A DNA stretch of 64,000 nt, taken from contig NZ_FUZA01000001.1 of the NCBI RefSeq assembly GCF_900167945.1, positions 434,001 to 498,000 on the forward strand, given 5' to 3'. The DNA is from Dyadobacter psychrophilus. GTDB taxonomy: Bacteria; Bacteroidota; Bacteroidia; Cytophagales; Spirosomataceae. Position 1 is the first letter of the stretch, and the number at the start of each line of letters is the position of its first letter. Made by a program: the position numbers and the translations under genes. Below the pieces are notes generated by a model that did not search any database, was not told where the DNA came from, and saw only the letters and a program-made list of their open reading frames with translations. Of the stretch, positions 25,208 through 33,970 are shown piece by piece.

Positions 25208-27562
25208 ATGCTTAAGAATTATCTCAAAATCGCTTTCCGGAATTTGCTGCGGAATAAAGGGTTTTCAGCGATTAACATATTAGGGCTTTCCGTAGGAATG
25301 GCCAGCGCACTGCTCATTCTGCTTTGGATGTACAATGAAATCAGTTTTGACCGGTTTCATAAAAATGGCCAAAATCTATACAGCGCCTGGAACCGCGGCG
25401 TATTTGATGGCAAACTGCAATGCTGGAACAGCACCCCGAAAATACTGGGACCCACATTGAAGGAAGAATTTCCCGAAATCGAAAACGTGTCCCGCAATTA
25501 TTCGCGCTGGTATGTGACGCGGGTGGGTGAAAAAAAGATCTCCTGCGAGTCAATGACTACAGACCCCGCGTTCCTGGAGATGTTTGATTTCCCATTGTTA
25601 CAGGGTAATGTCAAAACGGCGCTCAGCAACATCGGCTCCATTGTCGTAACCCAAAAAATGGCAAAGAAGATGTTCGGAACGGAGGACGCTATGGGTAAGA
25701 CCATCATCATTGACCAGGATAATTTTACGGTTAGCGGCATATTAAAGGATCTTCCCACCAACACCTCATTTACATTTGAGTTTCTGCTCAACTGGCAATA
25801 CATGAAGAAAACCGGCCAGGACGACGATTCCTGGGGCAATAATTCTGTAAGGACCTACGTGCAGCTGAAACCGGAAACGAAGCTGGATCAGTTTGCTGAA
25901 AAGATGAAAGGAATTACGATCAGGCATTCGAATAAGACGGAGGAGCATGAAGTTTTCCTCCATCCGATCAGCAAATGGCATTTATATTCCAATTTTGAAA
26001 ATGGGAAAGTTTCCGGCGGGCGCATTGCCATCGTCAGGCTTTTTGGCATTATAGCGGCAATAATTCTGCTTATTGCCTGCATTAATTTCATGAATCTTAG
26101 TACAGCACGAAGTGAAAAGCGTGCGAAGGAAGTGGGAATTAGAAAAACGGCTGGCGCAAACAAAGGCTTACTGGTCGGTCAGTTTCTGGGTGAATCCATT
26201 TTGATCGCCTTCATTGCCGGGATCCTTGCTTTGGTGACAGTTCTCGGCGTTTTGCCCGCATTTAATACACTGATAGGCAAGTCCCTGCAAATGCCCTATT
26301 CCAACGGTTATTTCTGGCTAAGCATTCTCCTATTCATTGTTTTTACAGGAATAATTGCAGGCAGTTATCCTGCATTTTTCCTGTCATCATTCAAACCGAT
26401 AGCCATTCTGAAAGGCACATTCAAGAGGACCAATTCGGCGGTTAGCCCTAGAAAAGTGCTCGTGGTGATTCAGTTTAGTTTTGCTATAATCCTCATTATT
26501 TCAACACTTATTGTTGTGCAACAGATCCGGTTTGCGCAGAACCGGGATGCAGGTTATGAGCGCGGGCAAATTGCATATCACTGGATTACAGGGAATCTCG
26601 AAAAAAATTACAGGCAAATCAAAAGCGAACTGATCAATTCCGGCATTGCCACTTCCGTTACTAAAACCGCCTCGCCGTTGAGTTATGTATCCAGCGACAC
26701 CTGGGGCGTGGAATGGAAAGGTAAAAACCCAAAGGACAAAATTGATTTTGAGCGCTTTACCGAAGATGAAGATTTGGTAAAAACCGCTGGTCTTCGCCTC
26801 TTGCAAGGCAGAGATATGGATCTTACCAAATTCCCCTCCGACTCGGCAGCAATGCTCCTTAATGAAACTGCTGTGAAGGCTATGGGTTTCAAAGAGCCAA
26901 TCGGTCAGCTCGTCAAAGACGGTGATACCGAATATCATGTCATTGGAGTGGTCAAAGATTTCGTAATCGGCTCACCTTATGACCATTTCAAACCAATGAT
27001 TATCGAAGGCGCGCAGAGTTATTTCAATGTGATCAACATGAAGTTGAGCACGGGCAAATCCACGACGGAACAGATGAAAGCTATTGAATCCATATTCCGC
27101 CGCTATAACCCCGAGTATCCGTTTGAATATCACTTCGTGGACGAGGATTTTGCCAGAAAATTTGAAGATACACAACGCATTGCAACATTAACCGGCCTTT
27201 TCGCCGGCCTCACTATCTTCATTTCCTGTCTTGGATTGTTTGGATTAGCCGCCTATATGGCCGAGAACCGGGTGAAAGAGATCGGCGTGAGAAAAGTACT
27301 GGGCGCATCTGTCATGAGCATTGCTACATTGCTTTCAGGAGAGTTTATGATTCTGGTTGGCATATCCATTTTCATCGCTATCCCCACCGCCTGGTACGTT
27401 ATGAATCTGTGGTTGAGCGACTTCTCCTACCGCATTGGAATTCAATGGTGGGTTTTCGCATTGGCAGGCGTTCTGGCCATTGTAGTTTCACTGCTGACCG
27501 TAAGTTACCAGGCCATCAAGGCCGCGCTGCTTGACCCGATGAAGAGTTTGAGGAGCGAGTGA
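25208..27562 (+). CDS. FtsX/MacB-like ABC transporter permease (paralogue 2)
   Basis: Protein of 784 residues with the same architecture as the genes at 20267 and 39077. It has an N-terminal helix (FSAINILGLSVGMASALLILLWM), a first periplasmic MacB-like domain, a helix group with NLSTARSEKRAKEVGIRKTAGA, a second periplasmic domain, and a C-terminal helix group with ENRVKEIGVRKVLGAS. It ends DPMKSLRSE. No ATPase gene is adjacent. These single-gene permeases are thought to move or sense hydrophobic compounds or peptides at the inner membrane; the substrate cannot be told. A strong bidirectional terminator lies 44 nt downstream. Confidence 0.9.
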   Translation: MLKNYLKIAFRNLLRNKGFSAINILGLSVGMASALLILLWMYNEISFDRFHKNGQNLYSAWNRGVFDGKLQCWNSTPKILGPTLKEEFPEIENVSRNYSRWYVTRVGEKKISCESMTTDPAFLEMFDFPLLQGNVKTALSNIGSIVVTQKMAKKMFGTEDAMGKTIIIDQDNFTVSGILKDLPTNTSFTFEFLLNWQYMKKTGQDDDSWGNNSVRTYVQLKPETKLDQFAEKMKGITIRHSNKTEEHEVFLHPISKWHLYSNFENGKVSGGRIAIVRLFGIIAAIILLIACINFMNLSTARSEKRAKEVGIRKTAGANKGLLVGQFLGESILIAFIAGILALVTVLGVLPAFNTLIGKSLQMPYSNGYFWLSILLFIVFTGIIAGSYPAFFLSSFKPIAILKGTFKRTNSAVSPRKVLVVIQFSFAIILIISTLIVVQQIRFAQNRDAGYERGQIAYHWITGNLEKNYRQIKSELINSGIATSVTKTASPLSYVSSDTWGVEWKGKNPKDKIDFERFTEDEDLVKTAGLRLLQGRDMDLTKFPSDSAAMLLNETAVKAMGFKEPIGQLVKDGDTEYHVIGVVKDFVIGSPYDHFKPMIIEGAQSYFNVINMKLSTGKSTTEQMKAIESIFRRYNPEYPFEYHFVDEDFARKFEDTQRIATLTGLFAGLTIFISCLGLFGLAAYMAENRVKEIGVRKVLGASVMSIATLLSGEFMILVGISIFIAIPTAWYVMNLWLSDFSYRIGIQWWVFALAGVLAIVVSLLTVSYQAIKAALLDPMKSLRSE

Positions 27563-27605
27563 TTGCCCTTTTGCAAAAGCAAAAAATGGAAATTGAGCAT
27601 ACAAA

Positions 27606-27636
27606 AAAGCCCTGCAAACCGGATTTGCAGGGCTTT
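27606..27636. terminator. Bidirectional terminator between convergent genes
   Basis: A perfect 13-bp stem, AAAGCCCTGCAAA (27606-27618) with TTTGCAGGGCTTT (27624-27636), and a 5-nt loop. A and T tracts on the flanks allow function on both strands, for the permease (plus) and the DUF2911 gene (minus). Confidence 0.85.
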
Positions 27637-27652
27637 ATCATTTCCTAAAAGA

Positions 27653-28186
27653 TTATTTGATAGCAACAGGCACTTCGGTGTTTTCCCAGCGCAGAACAAA
27701 TCCTGCCGGCGTTACCTCGTAGGCCATTGTTTCGGTCATGGAAGCGCTTTTAGCAGGCTTCGCTTTCACTGTTAACACGTCTTTGGAAGCATCCTTAGAG
27801 GTTTCTCCGCCTCTTTTAATGCCCCATTGACCAGTTTCAGAGTTAAAAATGAACGACCATTCGCTCGCACCCGGAAGCGCGTAAAGGCTGTATTTCCCGG
27901 CTGGCAGTTTTTGTCCTTCTACCATAATGTCTTTATCTGTTTCAAAAATCGTCGCTTCGTTGGCGCCTGCACGCCAAACTTTGTCAAAAGGAACCAGTTC
28001 ACCAAAAACCTTCCGTCCCTTGGCCGAAGGCGCCGAATAATTGATCGTAATGTTTGCGGCACCCGCCTTTCCGGTCGCTGTCTTAGCCGGACTTGGTTTG
28101 GGTTTGTCCTGCGCCTGGCTTACAACAGCCGTCAGCATACACGCAAACATCATGACAAAACCTTTCAAGATCATTTTCTTTTTCAT
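27653..28186 (-). CDS. DUF2911 domain secreted protein
   Basis: Protein of 177 residues with an N-terminal signal (MILKGFVMMFACMLTAVVSQAQD). The DUF2911 core follows, recognisable from INYSAPSAKGRKVFGELVPFDKVWRAGANEAT, LPAGKYSLYALPG and WSFIFNSETGQWG. The family is widespread in Bacteroidota and exported, and its function is unknown. The length is typical for single-domain members. It is monocistronic and converges with permease paralogue 2 through a shared terminator. Confidence 0.88.
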   Translation of the reverse strand: MKKKMILKGFVMMFACMLTAVVSQAQDKPKPSPAKTATGKAGAANITINYSAPSAKGRKVFGELVPFDKVWRAGANEATIFETDKDIMVEGQKLPAGKYSLYALPGASEWSFIFNSETGQWGIKRGGETSKDASKDVLTVKAKPAKSASMTETMAYEVTPAGFVLRWENTEVPVAIK

Positions 28187-28271
28187 GTCGATGCTTTTTT
28201 AGTTTTTAATATCATTAAAAATTTCACTAAATATCGACAATTTGTACAATAAATGACAGAGATCTTTCAGA

Positions 28272-28679
28272 TTAAGCCGTCCGGATATTCACCATCCAGT
28301 CAATCCCGAACCTATCCTGAAATGAGCCGAAAATATCGCCCCACATCTGCCTGTCGATAGGAACCACTATGGTGCCGCCTTCACTAAGTCCGTCGTATTG
28401 CTGACGCAATGCAGCTTCATCGAAACCACTGAGCGACAAATTGATTTTCCCTGCGCCTAACGGCATTCCTTCCGGCGCGTCTCCGCCCATAAATTCCACT
28501 GAGCCGCCCATTAAAGTGCCGTGCATAATCTGGTCGCGGATGCCCGCAGGGCAGCTTCCGTCCATATCTCCATATGTCATAAAATTCAGCTCTCCGCCGA
28601 AAATGCCTTGATAAAACTCAAATGCCTCACGGCAGTTGCCGTCGAACATTAAATAAGGATGCAAATCAATGGTTGCCAT
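28272..28679 (-). CDS. VOC family protein (PhnB/glyoxalase-like)
   Basis: Protein of 135 residues from the ATG at 28679; an upstream TTG would add three residues. It shows the PhnB-type VOC pattern: HPYLMFDGNCREAFEFYQGIFGGEL, the middle GGSVEFMGGDAPEG, and the end DRQMWGDIFGSFQDRFGIDWMVN. VOC folds bind metal or small molecules, but PhnB-like members have no firmly known substrate. It is similar to the protein at 37903, so the two are paralogues. A dioxygenase or glyoxalase activity cannot be claimed. Confidence 0.87.
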   Translation of the reverse strand: MATIDLHPYLMFDGNCREAFEFYQGIFGGELNFMTYGDMDGSCPAGIRDQIMHGTLMGGSVEFMGGDAPEGMPLGAGKINLSLSGFDEAALRQQYDGLSEGGTIVVPIDRQMWGDIFGSFQDRFGIDWMVNIRTA

Positions 28680-29023
28680 GGTTGTCAAGTTTGTGGCCGT
28701 AAGCCGGTTAAAGTGTTTTACCTAACAAAAGTATATCACTCAGACCGCACACGAGATGTGAAAACACGACAAAGTAAGGGGGAGATTGGGACAAGTAAGA
28801 GTTGTCAAAATCATTCATCAGCTTTCAGGATCCGGCACTTCATTAGCTGGAAAACGCATTATTGCAAAGCTGGTAACCGGGAGACGACCCATTCATTCTC
28901 TTGGTATAATTATTGAAGTGTCGTAACCTATGCTAATTGGTGAAGACACTTAGTTTTTGGCGTGCCGGCATCCATCCCATCTGAGTCTAGAACTTAATAC
29001 AATAATTTCTTTCCGAAACCACC
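28680..29023. other. Intergenic region before the aldehyde oxidoreductase operon
   Basis: About 344 nt between divergent genes. Short frames are open on the plus strand but lack a start codon and family features. No hairpin, tRNA or repeat was recognised. It presumably contains the promoters of both flanking genes. Confidence 0.4.
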
Positions 29024-29809
29024 ATGAACGAAGATGACCAATCACCGCAGCTTACGGAAGATGAACGGAAGCTGTTTGAAGACCTTATGCCTGAGGATCT
29101 GGCCGAAATTATGGATGCTGGTGTTAACAGGAGGCATTTTTTGAAGTTAATGACATTGGCCGGTGGCGGAATGCTCGCCTGGCAATCTGCCGTTGCCGAG
29201 CAGGTGCTTACCCGTCCGCTGACGACCGTACAACCGGCTGCCTTCAATCCCGAAACGATAGAAAATGGGGTTAATGTTGCTTTGAAGGTTAATGGTGCCG
29301 CTCAAAAAGTGACGGTTGATTCACGAATGACATTATTAGACACACTACGCGAAAAACTGGACCTGACAGGTTCGAAAAAAGGATGTGACCATGGCCAGTG
29401 CGGTGCCTGCACGGTAATCGTGGATGGAAGGCGGGTATTAAGTTGTCTTACGCTGGCTGCAAGTTGTGAAGGAAAATCAGTAAAGACGATCGAAGGCATT
29501 GCGCAGGGCGGTGAATTGCATCCGATACAAAAAGCATTCATTAAGCATGACGGGTTCCAATGCGGCTTCTGCACACCAGGACAAATCTGCTCGGCAGTGG
29601 CATTGCTGGACGAAGCGAAAAATGGTGACGCAAGTTATGTGACAGAGAATTTGCGTAAAAAGCCGGTGCCAGTTAAGCTATCTAACGAAGAGATTCAGGA
29701 ACGAATGTCGGGCAATATTTGCCGGTGTGGCGCATATCCGAATATTGTCGCGGCAATTCAGGAAGTACATGGTGGTAAGGCTATTGAACAAAACTGGCTA
29801 CTTATATGA
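29024..29809 (+). CDS. paoA: Aldehyde oxidoreductase iron-sulfur subunit (PaoA-like)
   Basis: Subunit of a molybdenum hydroxylase, 261 residues. An acidic N-terminal extension precedes a Tat-like signal NRRHFLKLMTLAGGG (about 36-50), indicating export to the periplasm. The plant-type [2Fe-2S] cluster motif is CDHGQCGAC, with a later Cys at VLSC. The second [2Fe-2S] domain has CGFCTPGQIC and CRCGAYP. The arrangement matches PaoA/YagT of Escherichia coli and the small subunit of xanthine-dehydrogenase-like enzymes. It overlaps the FAD-subunit gene by 4 nt (ATGA). Electrons pass from the Mo site through these clusters to FAD. Confidence 0.88.
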   Translation: MNEDDQSPQLTEDERKLFEDLMPEDLAEIMDAGVNRRHFLKLMTLAGGGMLAWQSAVAEQVLTRPLTTVQPAAFNPETIENGVNVALKVNGAAQKVTVDSRMTLLDTLREKLDLTGSKKGCDHGQCGACTVIVDGRRVLSCLTLAASCEGKSVKTIEGIAQGGELHPIQKAFIKHDGFQCGFCTPGQICSAVALLDEAKNGDASYVTENLRKKPVPVKLSNEEIQERMSGNICRCGAYPNIVAAIQEVHGGKAIEQNWLLI

Positions 29810-30801
29810 GACCATTTAAATATACGAATGCCAAAGACGTCTCCTCGGCGATCAAGCTGGCAACCGGCAATCCAAATGCGAAGTTTCTGGCCGGAGGGAC
29901 CAATTTGCTGGATTTGATGAAGGAGGATGTGGAGCGACCGGACGAAGTGATCGATATTACGAGGCTGGGACTTGCTCAGATCAAAACAACGGATGCAGGC
30001 GGGATTTCTATTGGAGGACTGGGCCGTAATACGGATGCGGCAAACCATCCGCTTATCCGGCAACATCATCCTGTGCTGACACAGGCGATATTGGCTGGTG
30101 CCTCGGGACAGATCCGGAATATGGCGACCAATGGCGGAAACTTGCTGCAAAGGACACGCTGCCCCTATTTTTATGACATAGCAATGCCTTGTAACAAACG
30201 TGAACCGGGTTCTGGCTGCGGGGCACTGGAGGGCATCAACCGGATGCATGCCATTTTTGGCTGGTCTGAAAAATGCATTGCCGTTTATCCTTCCGATATG
30301 GCGGTTGCACTGGCTGCGCTCGACGCCGTTGTGAAGATAAAAGGTCCGAATGGAGAGGAGCGGTCTGTTGCAATTACTGATTTTCACCGTTTGCCGGGCG
30401 ATATGCCTGAAAAAGATACAAACCTTAGCCACGGAGAATTGATTACTGCCATTGAAATACCAAAAAGCAATTTCGCCGATCATTCCTATTATCTGAAAGT
30501 GCGCGATAGGGCTTCCTATGCTTTTGCATTGGTATCTGTAGCGGCGGCTTTGGAATTGACGGGAAATGTGATTTTGCAGGCCCGTATAGCGATTGGTGGC
30601 GTAGCGCATAAGCCCTGGCGGGCGACGAAAGCGGAGCAAATGCTCGTTGGGAAAGAGGCTACGGAAGCCAATTTCAAGCTGGCAGCGGATGCGGAAATGG
30701 CGGATGCCAAACCATTGGAACATAATAAATTCAAGGTCGAACTTGGCAACCGCAGCATTGTGCGGGCATTGCAGATGGCACTGGATGGCGGCAAATCCTG
30801 A
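29806..30801 (+). CDS. paoB: Aldehyde oxidoreductase FAD/[4Fe-4S] subunit (PaoB-like)
   Basis: Protein of 331 residues with the FAD-binding type-2 fold: FLAGGTNLLDLMKEDVERP at the N-terminus and IRNMATNGGNLLQRTRC in the middle. The insertion TRCPYF plus CNKREPGSGC and a further Cys (SEKC) corresponds to the extra [4Fe-4S] cluster of PaoB and of 4-hydroxybenzoyl-CoA reductase beta subunits. It is therefore closer to PaoB than to plain xanthine dehydrogenase. The C-terminal CO-dehydrogenase flavoprotein domain contains YYLKVRDRASYAFALVSVAA. It is translationally coupled to paoA and lies 16 nt before paoC. Confidence 0.88.
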   Translation: MRPFKYTNAKDVSSAIKLATGNPNAKFLAGGTNLLDLMKEDVERPDEVIDITRLGLAQIKTTDAGGISIGGLGRNTDAANHPLIRQHHPVLTQAILAGASGQIRNMATNGGNLLQRTRCPYFYDIAMPCNKREPGSGCGALEGINRMHAIFGWSEKCIAVYPSDMAVALAALDAVVKIKGPNGEERSVAITDFHRLPGDMPEKDTNLSHGELITAIEIPKSNFADHSYYLKVRDRASYAFALVSVAAALELTGNVILQARIAIGGVAHKPWRATKAEQMLVGKEATEANFKLAADAEMADAKPLEHNKFKVELGNRSIVRALQMALDGGKS

Positions 30802-30817
30802 TCAAATCATCAACTTC

Positions 30818-32938
30818 ATGAAAGACAAAGAAATCAATATTGGCTCACCCGTCAGCCGCATCGACGGAATCCTGAAAGTGACCGGGAAAGCCGATTATTC
30901 CACCGATCATCCGGTTAAGAATGCAGCATATGCAGTGATCTTTAAAAGCACAATCGCGGCGGGGACGATTACGAACATTGATAGTGTGACGGCTGAGAAA
31001 TCCCCGGGCGTGCTGGCCGTGATCACGCATAAAAATGCGCCAAAGTTGAATGCAAAAGGCGGGATTCGCGGTGGAGCCATGCTGCAAAGTCCGGAAGTGC
31101 TCTTTTTTGGGCAGCACATCGGCGTTGTTGTGGCGGAGACTTTCGAGCAAGCCCGACATGCAGCAGATTTGGTAAAAGTGGATTATGACAAAAAAGAAGC
31201 AAAAACCGATTTCGAAAAGCTGCATCAAAATGGCGTAAAACCAAAGGATAAGGAAGACGAAAAGCGCGGGGATGTAAAAGCTGCGCTGGAAAATGCTGAA
31301 TTTAAAGTAGAAGAAACATACGCAACGCCGATTTATCACCATCACCCACTGGAACCCCACGCGACGATTGCAGAATGGCAGGGGGAAAATTTGATCCTTT
31401 ATAACAGCGCGCAGATTGTAAATGGTGCGCAAAACGCGGCAGCTTCAACCTTTAATCTCAAACCCGAAAACGTGCGCATTGTGTCGCCCTACATTGGCGG
31501 TGGGTTTGGCTCAAAAGGTGGGCAGTGGGGAAATCTGGTTTTGGCAGCAGTGGCGGCAAAAATGGTGAATCGCCCTGTAAAGCTGGCTTTGACCCGTCAG
31601 CAAATGTTCAATTCGGTGGGGCTGCGGCAACGGAATTATCAGAAAGTAAGCCTGGCTGCAACGAAGGACGGAAAACTGACGGCACTGGCACATGAAACGG
31701 CCACGCACGCGGCAATAGAGGACGAATTTGTAGAGCCATGCGGCGACTGCTCGAAAATCATGTACGACACGCCTAACTCGCTCATTACGTATAGGGTTAC
31801 GCCGATGAACCTGATCCTGCCTACTTACACGCGCGGGCCAGGAAAATCGACCGGAAGCTTTGCATTGGAATCGGCAATGGATGAATTGGCATACAAGCTA
31901 AAAATGGATCCCGTTGAATTTCGTCTCAAAAACGAACCCGAAAAAGATCCTTCAAACGGCAAGCCCTGGTCTTCCCGGAAAGTCGTGGAATGTTTGAAAG
32001 AAGGTGCAAAGGCATTTGGGTGGGATAATCGTAAAATGGAGCCAATGCAGAACATTCAGGGAAATTATTGGGTGGGCTATGGCGTCGCCTGCGGCACTTA
32101 TCCCGCGCATCAGCGCGACAGTTCGGCCATAGTGAAACTGAAACGGGAAGGAAGCAATGTAACGGCAATTATTGAACTCGCCGCTGCCGATCTCGGGACG
32201 GGGACTTACACCATTCTTGCGCAGACTGCCGCCGATGCCCTTGGTTTGTCAATGAATAATATTACAGTTAAAATCGGTGATTCTGACCTCCCGCCTGCTG
32301 CCGGCTCAGTTGGTTCCGTGGGGGCAACGAGCTATGCCAATGTGGTTAATGATGTGTGTATGAAGGTCACCGACGAGCTTATTGCCAGATCGGGCAAACA
32401 GTTTTTCGTCCGCCCTACCGCACTGCAGTTGATGATTTCCGAAAAAGTGGCTGACATTCAGACGCGTGCCGATTCCAAGCCATTGGAAAGTGCGGAGCAG
32501 TATTCTTCACATAGTTTCAATGCCAATTTCGCCGAAGTTTGGGTGAATCAGTCCACAGGAATGGTGCGCGTTAAGCGTTTCCTGGCTGTGACCGGAGCCG
32601 GAAAAATACTTAATCCAAAAACGGCGCGGTCGCAAATTATTGGCGGTAATGTTTGGGGAATTGGTATGGCGCTCACGGAGGAGTCAGTAGTCGATCCGCG
32701 CTTTGGAAACTTCGTTACCCGCTCGCTTGCCGACTATCATGTTCCTTCAAATCTGGATATAGGCGAAATGGAGGCCATTTTTATTAAGGAAGACGATAAG
32801 CTCGCAAACAAACTCGGCGTGAAAGGATTGGGAGAAGTAGGGATTGTAGGCGTCTCAGCCGCAGTTGCAAATGCTGTTTTTAACGCGACAGGAAAACGGA
32901 TCAGAGAGTTGCCGATCCTGCCTGATAAATTGCTGTGA
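30818..32938 (+). CDS. paoC: Aldehyde oxidoreductase molybdenum-binding subunit (PaoC-like)
   Basis: Large catalytic subunit, 706 residues from the ATG at 30818; a longer frame from 30647 overlaps paoB and is rejected. Visible features are GSPVSRIDGILKVTGKADYS at the N-terminus, the Mo-cofactor segment SPYIGGGFGSKGGQWG, TYTRGPGKSTGSFALESAMDELA, GSVGSVGATSY, and the active-site Glu in VKGLGEVGIVG. The RGPG form is typical of the PaoC/YagR branch. It oxidises aldehydes to acids; the substrate is unknown. No dedicated maturation chaperone gene (paoD/xdhC type) follows. The next gene is an NmrA-like protein. Confidence 0.9.
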   Translation: MKDKEINIGSPVSRIDGILKVTGKADYSTDHPVKNAAYAVIFKSTIAAGTITNIDSVTAEKSPGVLAVITHKNAPKLNAKGGIRGGAMLQSPEVLFFGQHIGVVVAETFEQARHAADLVKVDYDKKEAKTDFEKLHQNGVKPKDKEDEKRGDVKAALENAEFKVEETYATPIYHHHPLEPHATIAEWQGENLILYNSAQIVNGAQNAAASTFNLKPENVRIVSPYIGGGFGSKGGQWGNLVLAAVAAKMVNRPVKLALTRQQMFNSVGLRQRNYQKVSLAATKDGKLTALAHETATHAAIEDEFVEPCGDCSKIMYDTPNSLITYRVTPMNLILPTYTRGPGKSTGSFALESAMDELAYKLKMDPVEFRLKNEPEKDPSNGKPWSSRKVVECLKEGAKAFGWDNRKMEPMQNIQGNYWVGYGVACGTYPAHQRDSSAIVKLKREGSNVTAIIELAAADLGTGTYTILAQTAADALGLSMNNITVKIGDSDLPPAAGSVGSVGATSYANVVNDVCMKVTDELIARSGKQFFVRPTALQLMISEKVADIQTRADSKPLESAEQYSSHSFNANFAEVWVNQSTGMVRVKRFLAVTGAGKILNPKTARSQIIGGNVWGIGMALTEESVVDPRFGNFVTRSLADYHVPSNLDIGEMEAIFIKEDDKLANKLGVKGLGEVGIVGVSAAVANAVFNATGKRIRELPILPDKLL

Positions 32939-32992
32939 GCTCTGCTTTGGTATAGAATTGGTAAAATTTGAGCTTAATCAAATTCATTAGCC

Positions 32993-33856
32993 ATGCATAT
33001 TATATTAGGAGCAACAGGACACGTTGGTTCCGCCGTTGCCGAGACATTATTAAACCAGGGAGAGCCCGTTACAATCGTTACAAGAGACGCCGGTAAGTCA
33101 GAAAAATGGAAACAGAAAGGCGCAGAAGTCGCAATTGCCGATGTCCATGATGTGGAAACATTGCGACGCGTTTTCCGCAGGGGTAAGCGTTTGTTCTTGC
33201 TAAATCCGCCCGCTTCACCAGATACAGACACCGTCGCCGAAGAGAAGAAGAGTCTGGCTTGCATTATAGCAGCAGTGGAAGGTTCTGACCTTGAAAAAAT
33301 TGTTGCAGAATCCACATATGGGGCACATGACGGAGAAGGCGTCGGCGACTTGGGCGTGCTGTATGAAATGGAACAAAAACTCGCAGAAACGCGGATTCCG
33401 TTCAGCGTCATCAGGGGTGCGTATTACATGAGCAACTGGGACTGGTTTCTGGAAACGGCTGAGCAAGAAGGCAAAATTTATTCATTATATCCTGCTGATT
33501 TCAAAATCCCAATGGTCGCGCCAGAGGATTTGGGGCAATTCGCAGCGCAATTACTCACCGAGCCAATTGACAGAACGGGGCTGTACTATGTAGAAGGTCC
33601 TGAAATATATGGCCCTGCCGATGTCGCAGATGCCTTTGCCGAAGCGCTGGGAAAACCGGTGGGAACAGTGGTAATTCCAAGAACCGAATGGATCCCCTAT
33701 CTCAAAAAGTCGGGCTTTTCACAAGAAGCAGCAGAATCCATGGCAGCGATGACGGATGTGACGTTGGAGAAAAAATTCGAAGTAAGTGATTCTCCTTTCC
33801 GCGGGGACGTGAGTTTACGCGCGTATGTCGCGGGGCTTGTCAAGGCGAAGGTTTAA
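32993..33856 (+). CDS. NmrA-family NAD(P)-binding protein
   Basis: Atypical SDR of 287 residues. The Rossmann glycine motif is ILGATGHVGSAVAETLL at the N-terminus. DTVAEEKKSLACIIAAVEGSDLEKIVAESTYGAH marks the NmrA/TMR-type core, and a C-terminal substrate region carries EIYGPADVADAFAEALGKPV. The Tyr/Lys catalytic pair of classical SDRs is not evident, as in NmrA-type redox sensors and quinone-reductase-like members. It lies 54 nt after paoC and could be read from the same promoter. Function remains open. Confidence 0.85.
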   Translation: MHIILGATGHVGSAVAETLLNQGEPVTIVTRDAGKSEKWKQKGAEVAIADVHDVETLRRVFRRGKRLFLLNPPASPDTDTVAEEKKSLACIIAAVEGSDLEKIVAESTYGAHDGEGVGDLGVLYEMEQKLAETRIPFSVIRGAYYMSNWDWFLETAEQEGKIYSLYPADFKIPMVAPEDLGQFAAQLLTEPIDRTGLYYVEGPEIYGPADVADAFAEALGKPVGTVVIPRTEWIPYLKKSGFSQEAAESMAAMTDVTLEKKFEVSDSPFRGDVSLRAYVAGLVKAKV

Positions 33857-33901
33857 GTATTTTGTAAATAACAACCAGCATCAACAGAACAAAATGATTT
33901 C

Positions 33902-33932
33902 AATGTCGTCGCGGTATGTCCGGGGCGACATT
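33902..33932. repeat. Imperfect hairpin between NmrA-like and esterase genes
   Basis: AATGTCG (33902-33908) and CGACATT (33926-33932) are inverted, followed by a short T-rich segment. The 17-nt loop and weak T tract make it a possible weak terminator of the NmrA-like gene only. Confidence 0.35.
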
Positions 33933-33970
33933 TGCTTTTAAAGTCGAGTTAACTTTTTAACCTGACTAAA

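Noticed and set aside
28820-28923. Open frame reading SGSGTSLAGKRIIAKLVTG in the gap before paoA
   Set aside because: It has no start codon, no homology I recognise, and the preceding bases contain stops; probably non-coding.
29758-30723. 321-codon minus-strand frame across the paoB gene
   Set aside because: It is antisense to a gene with clear FAD and Fe-S motifs and has no domain of its own.
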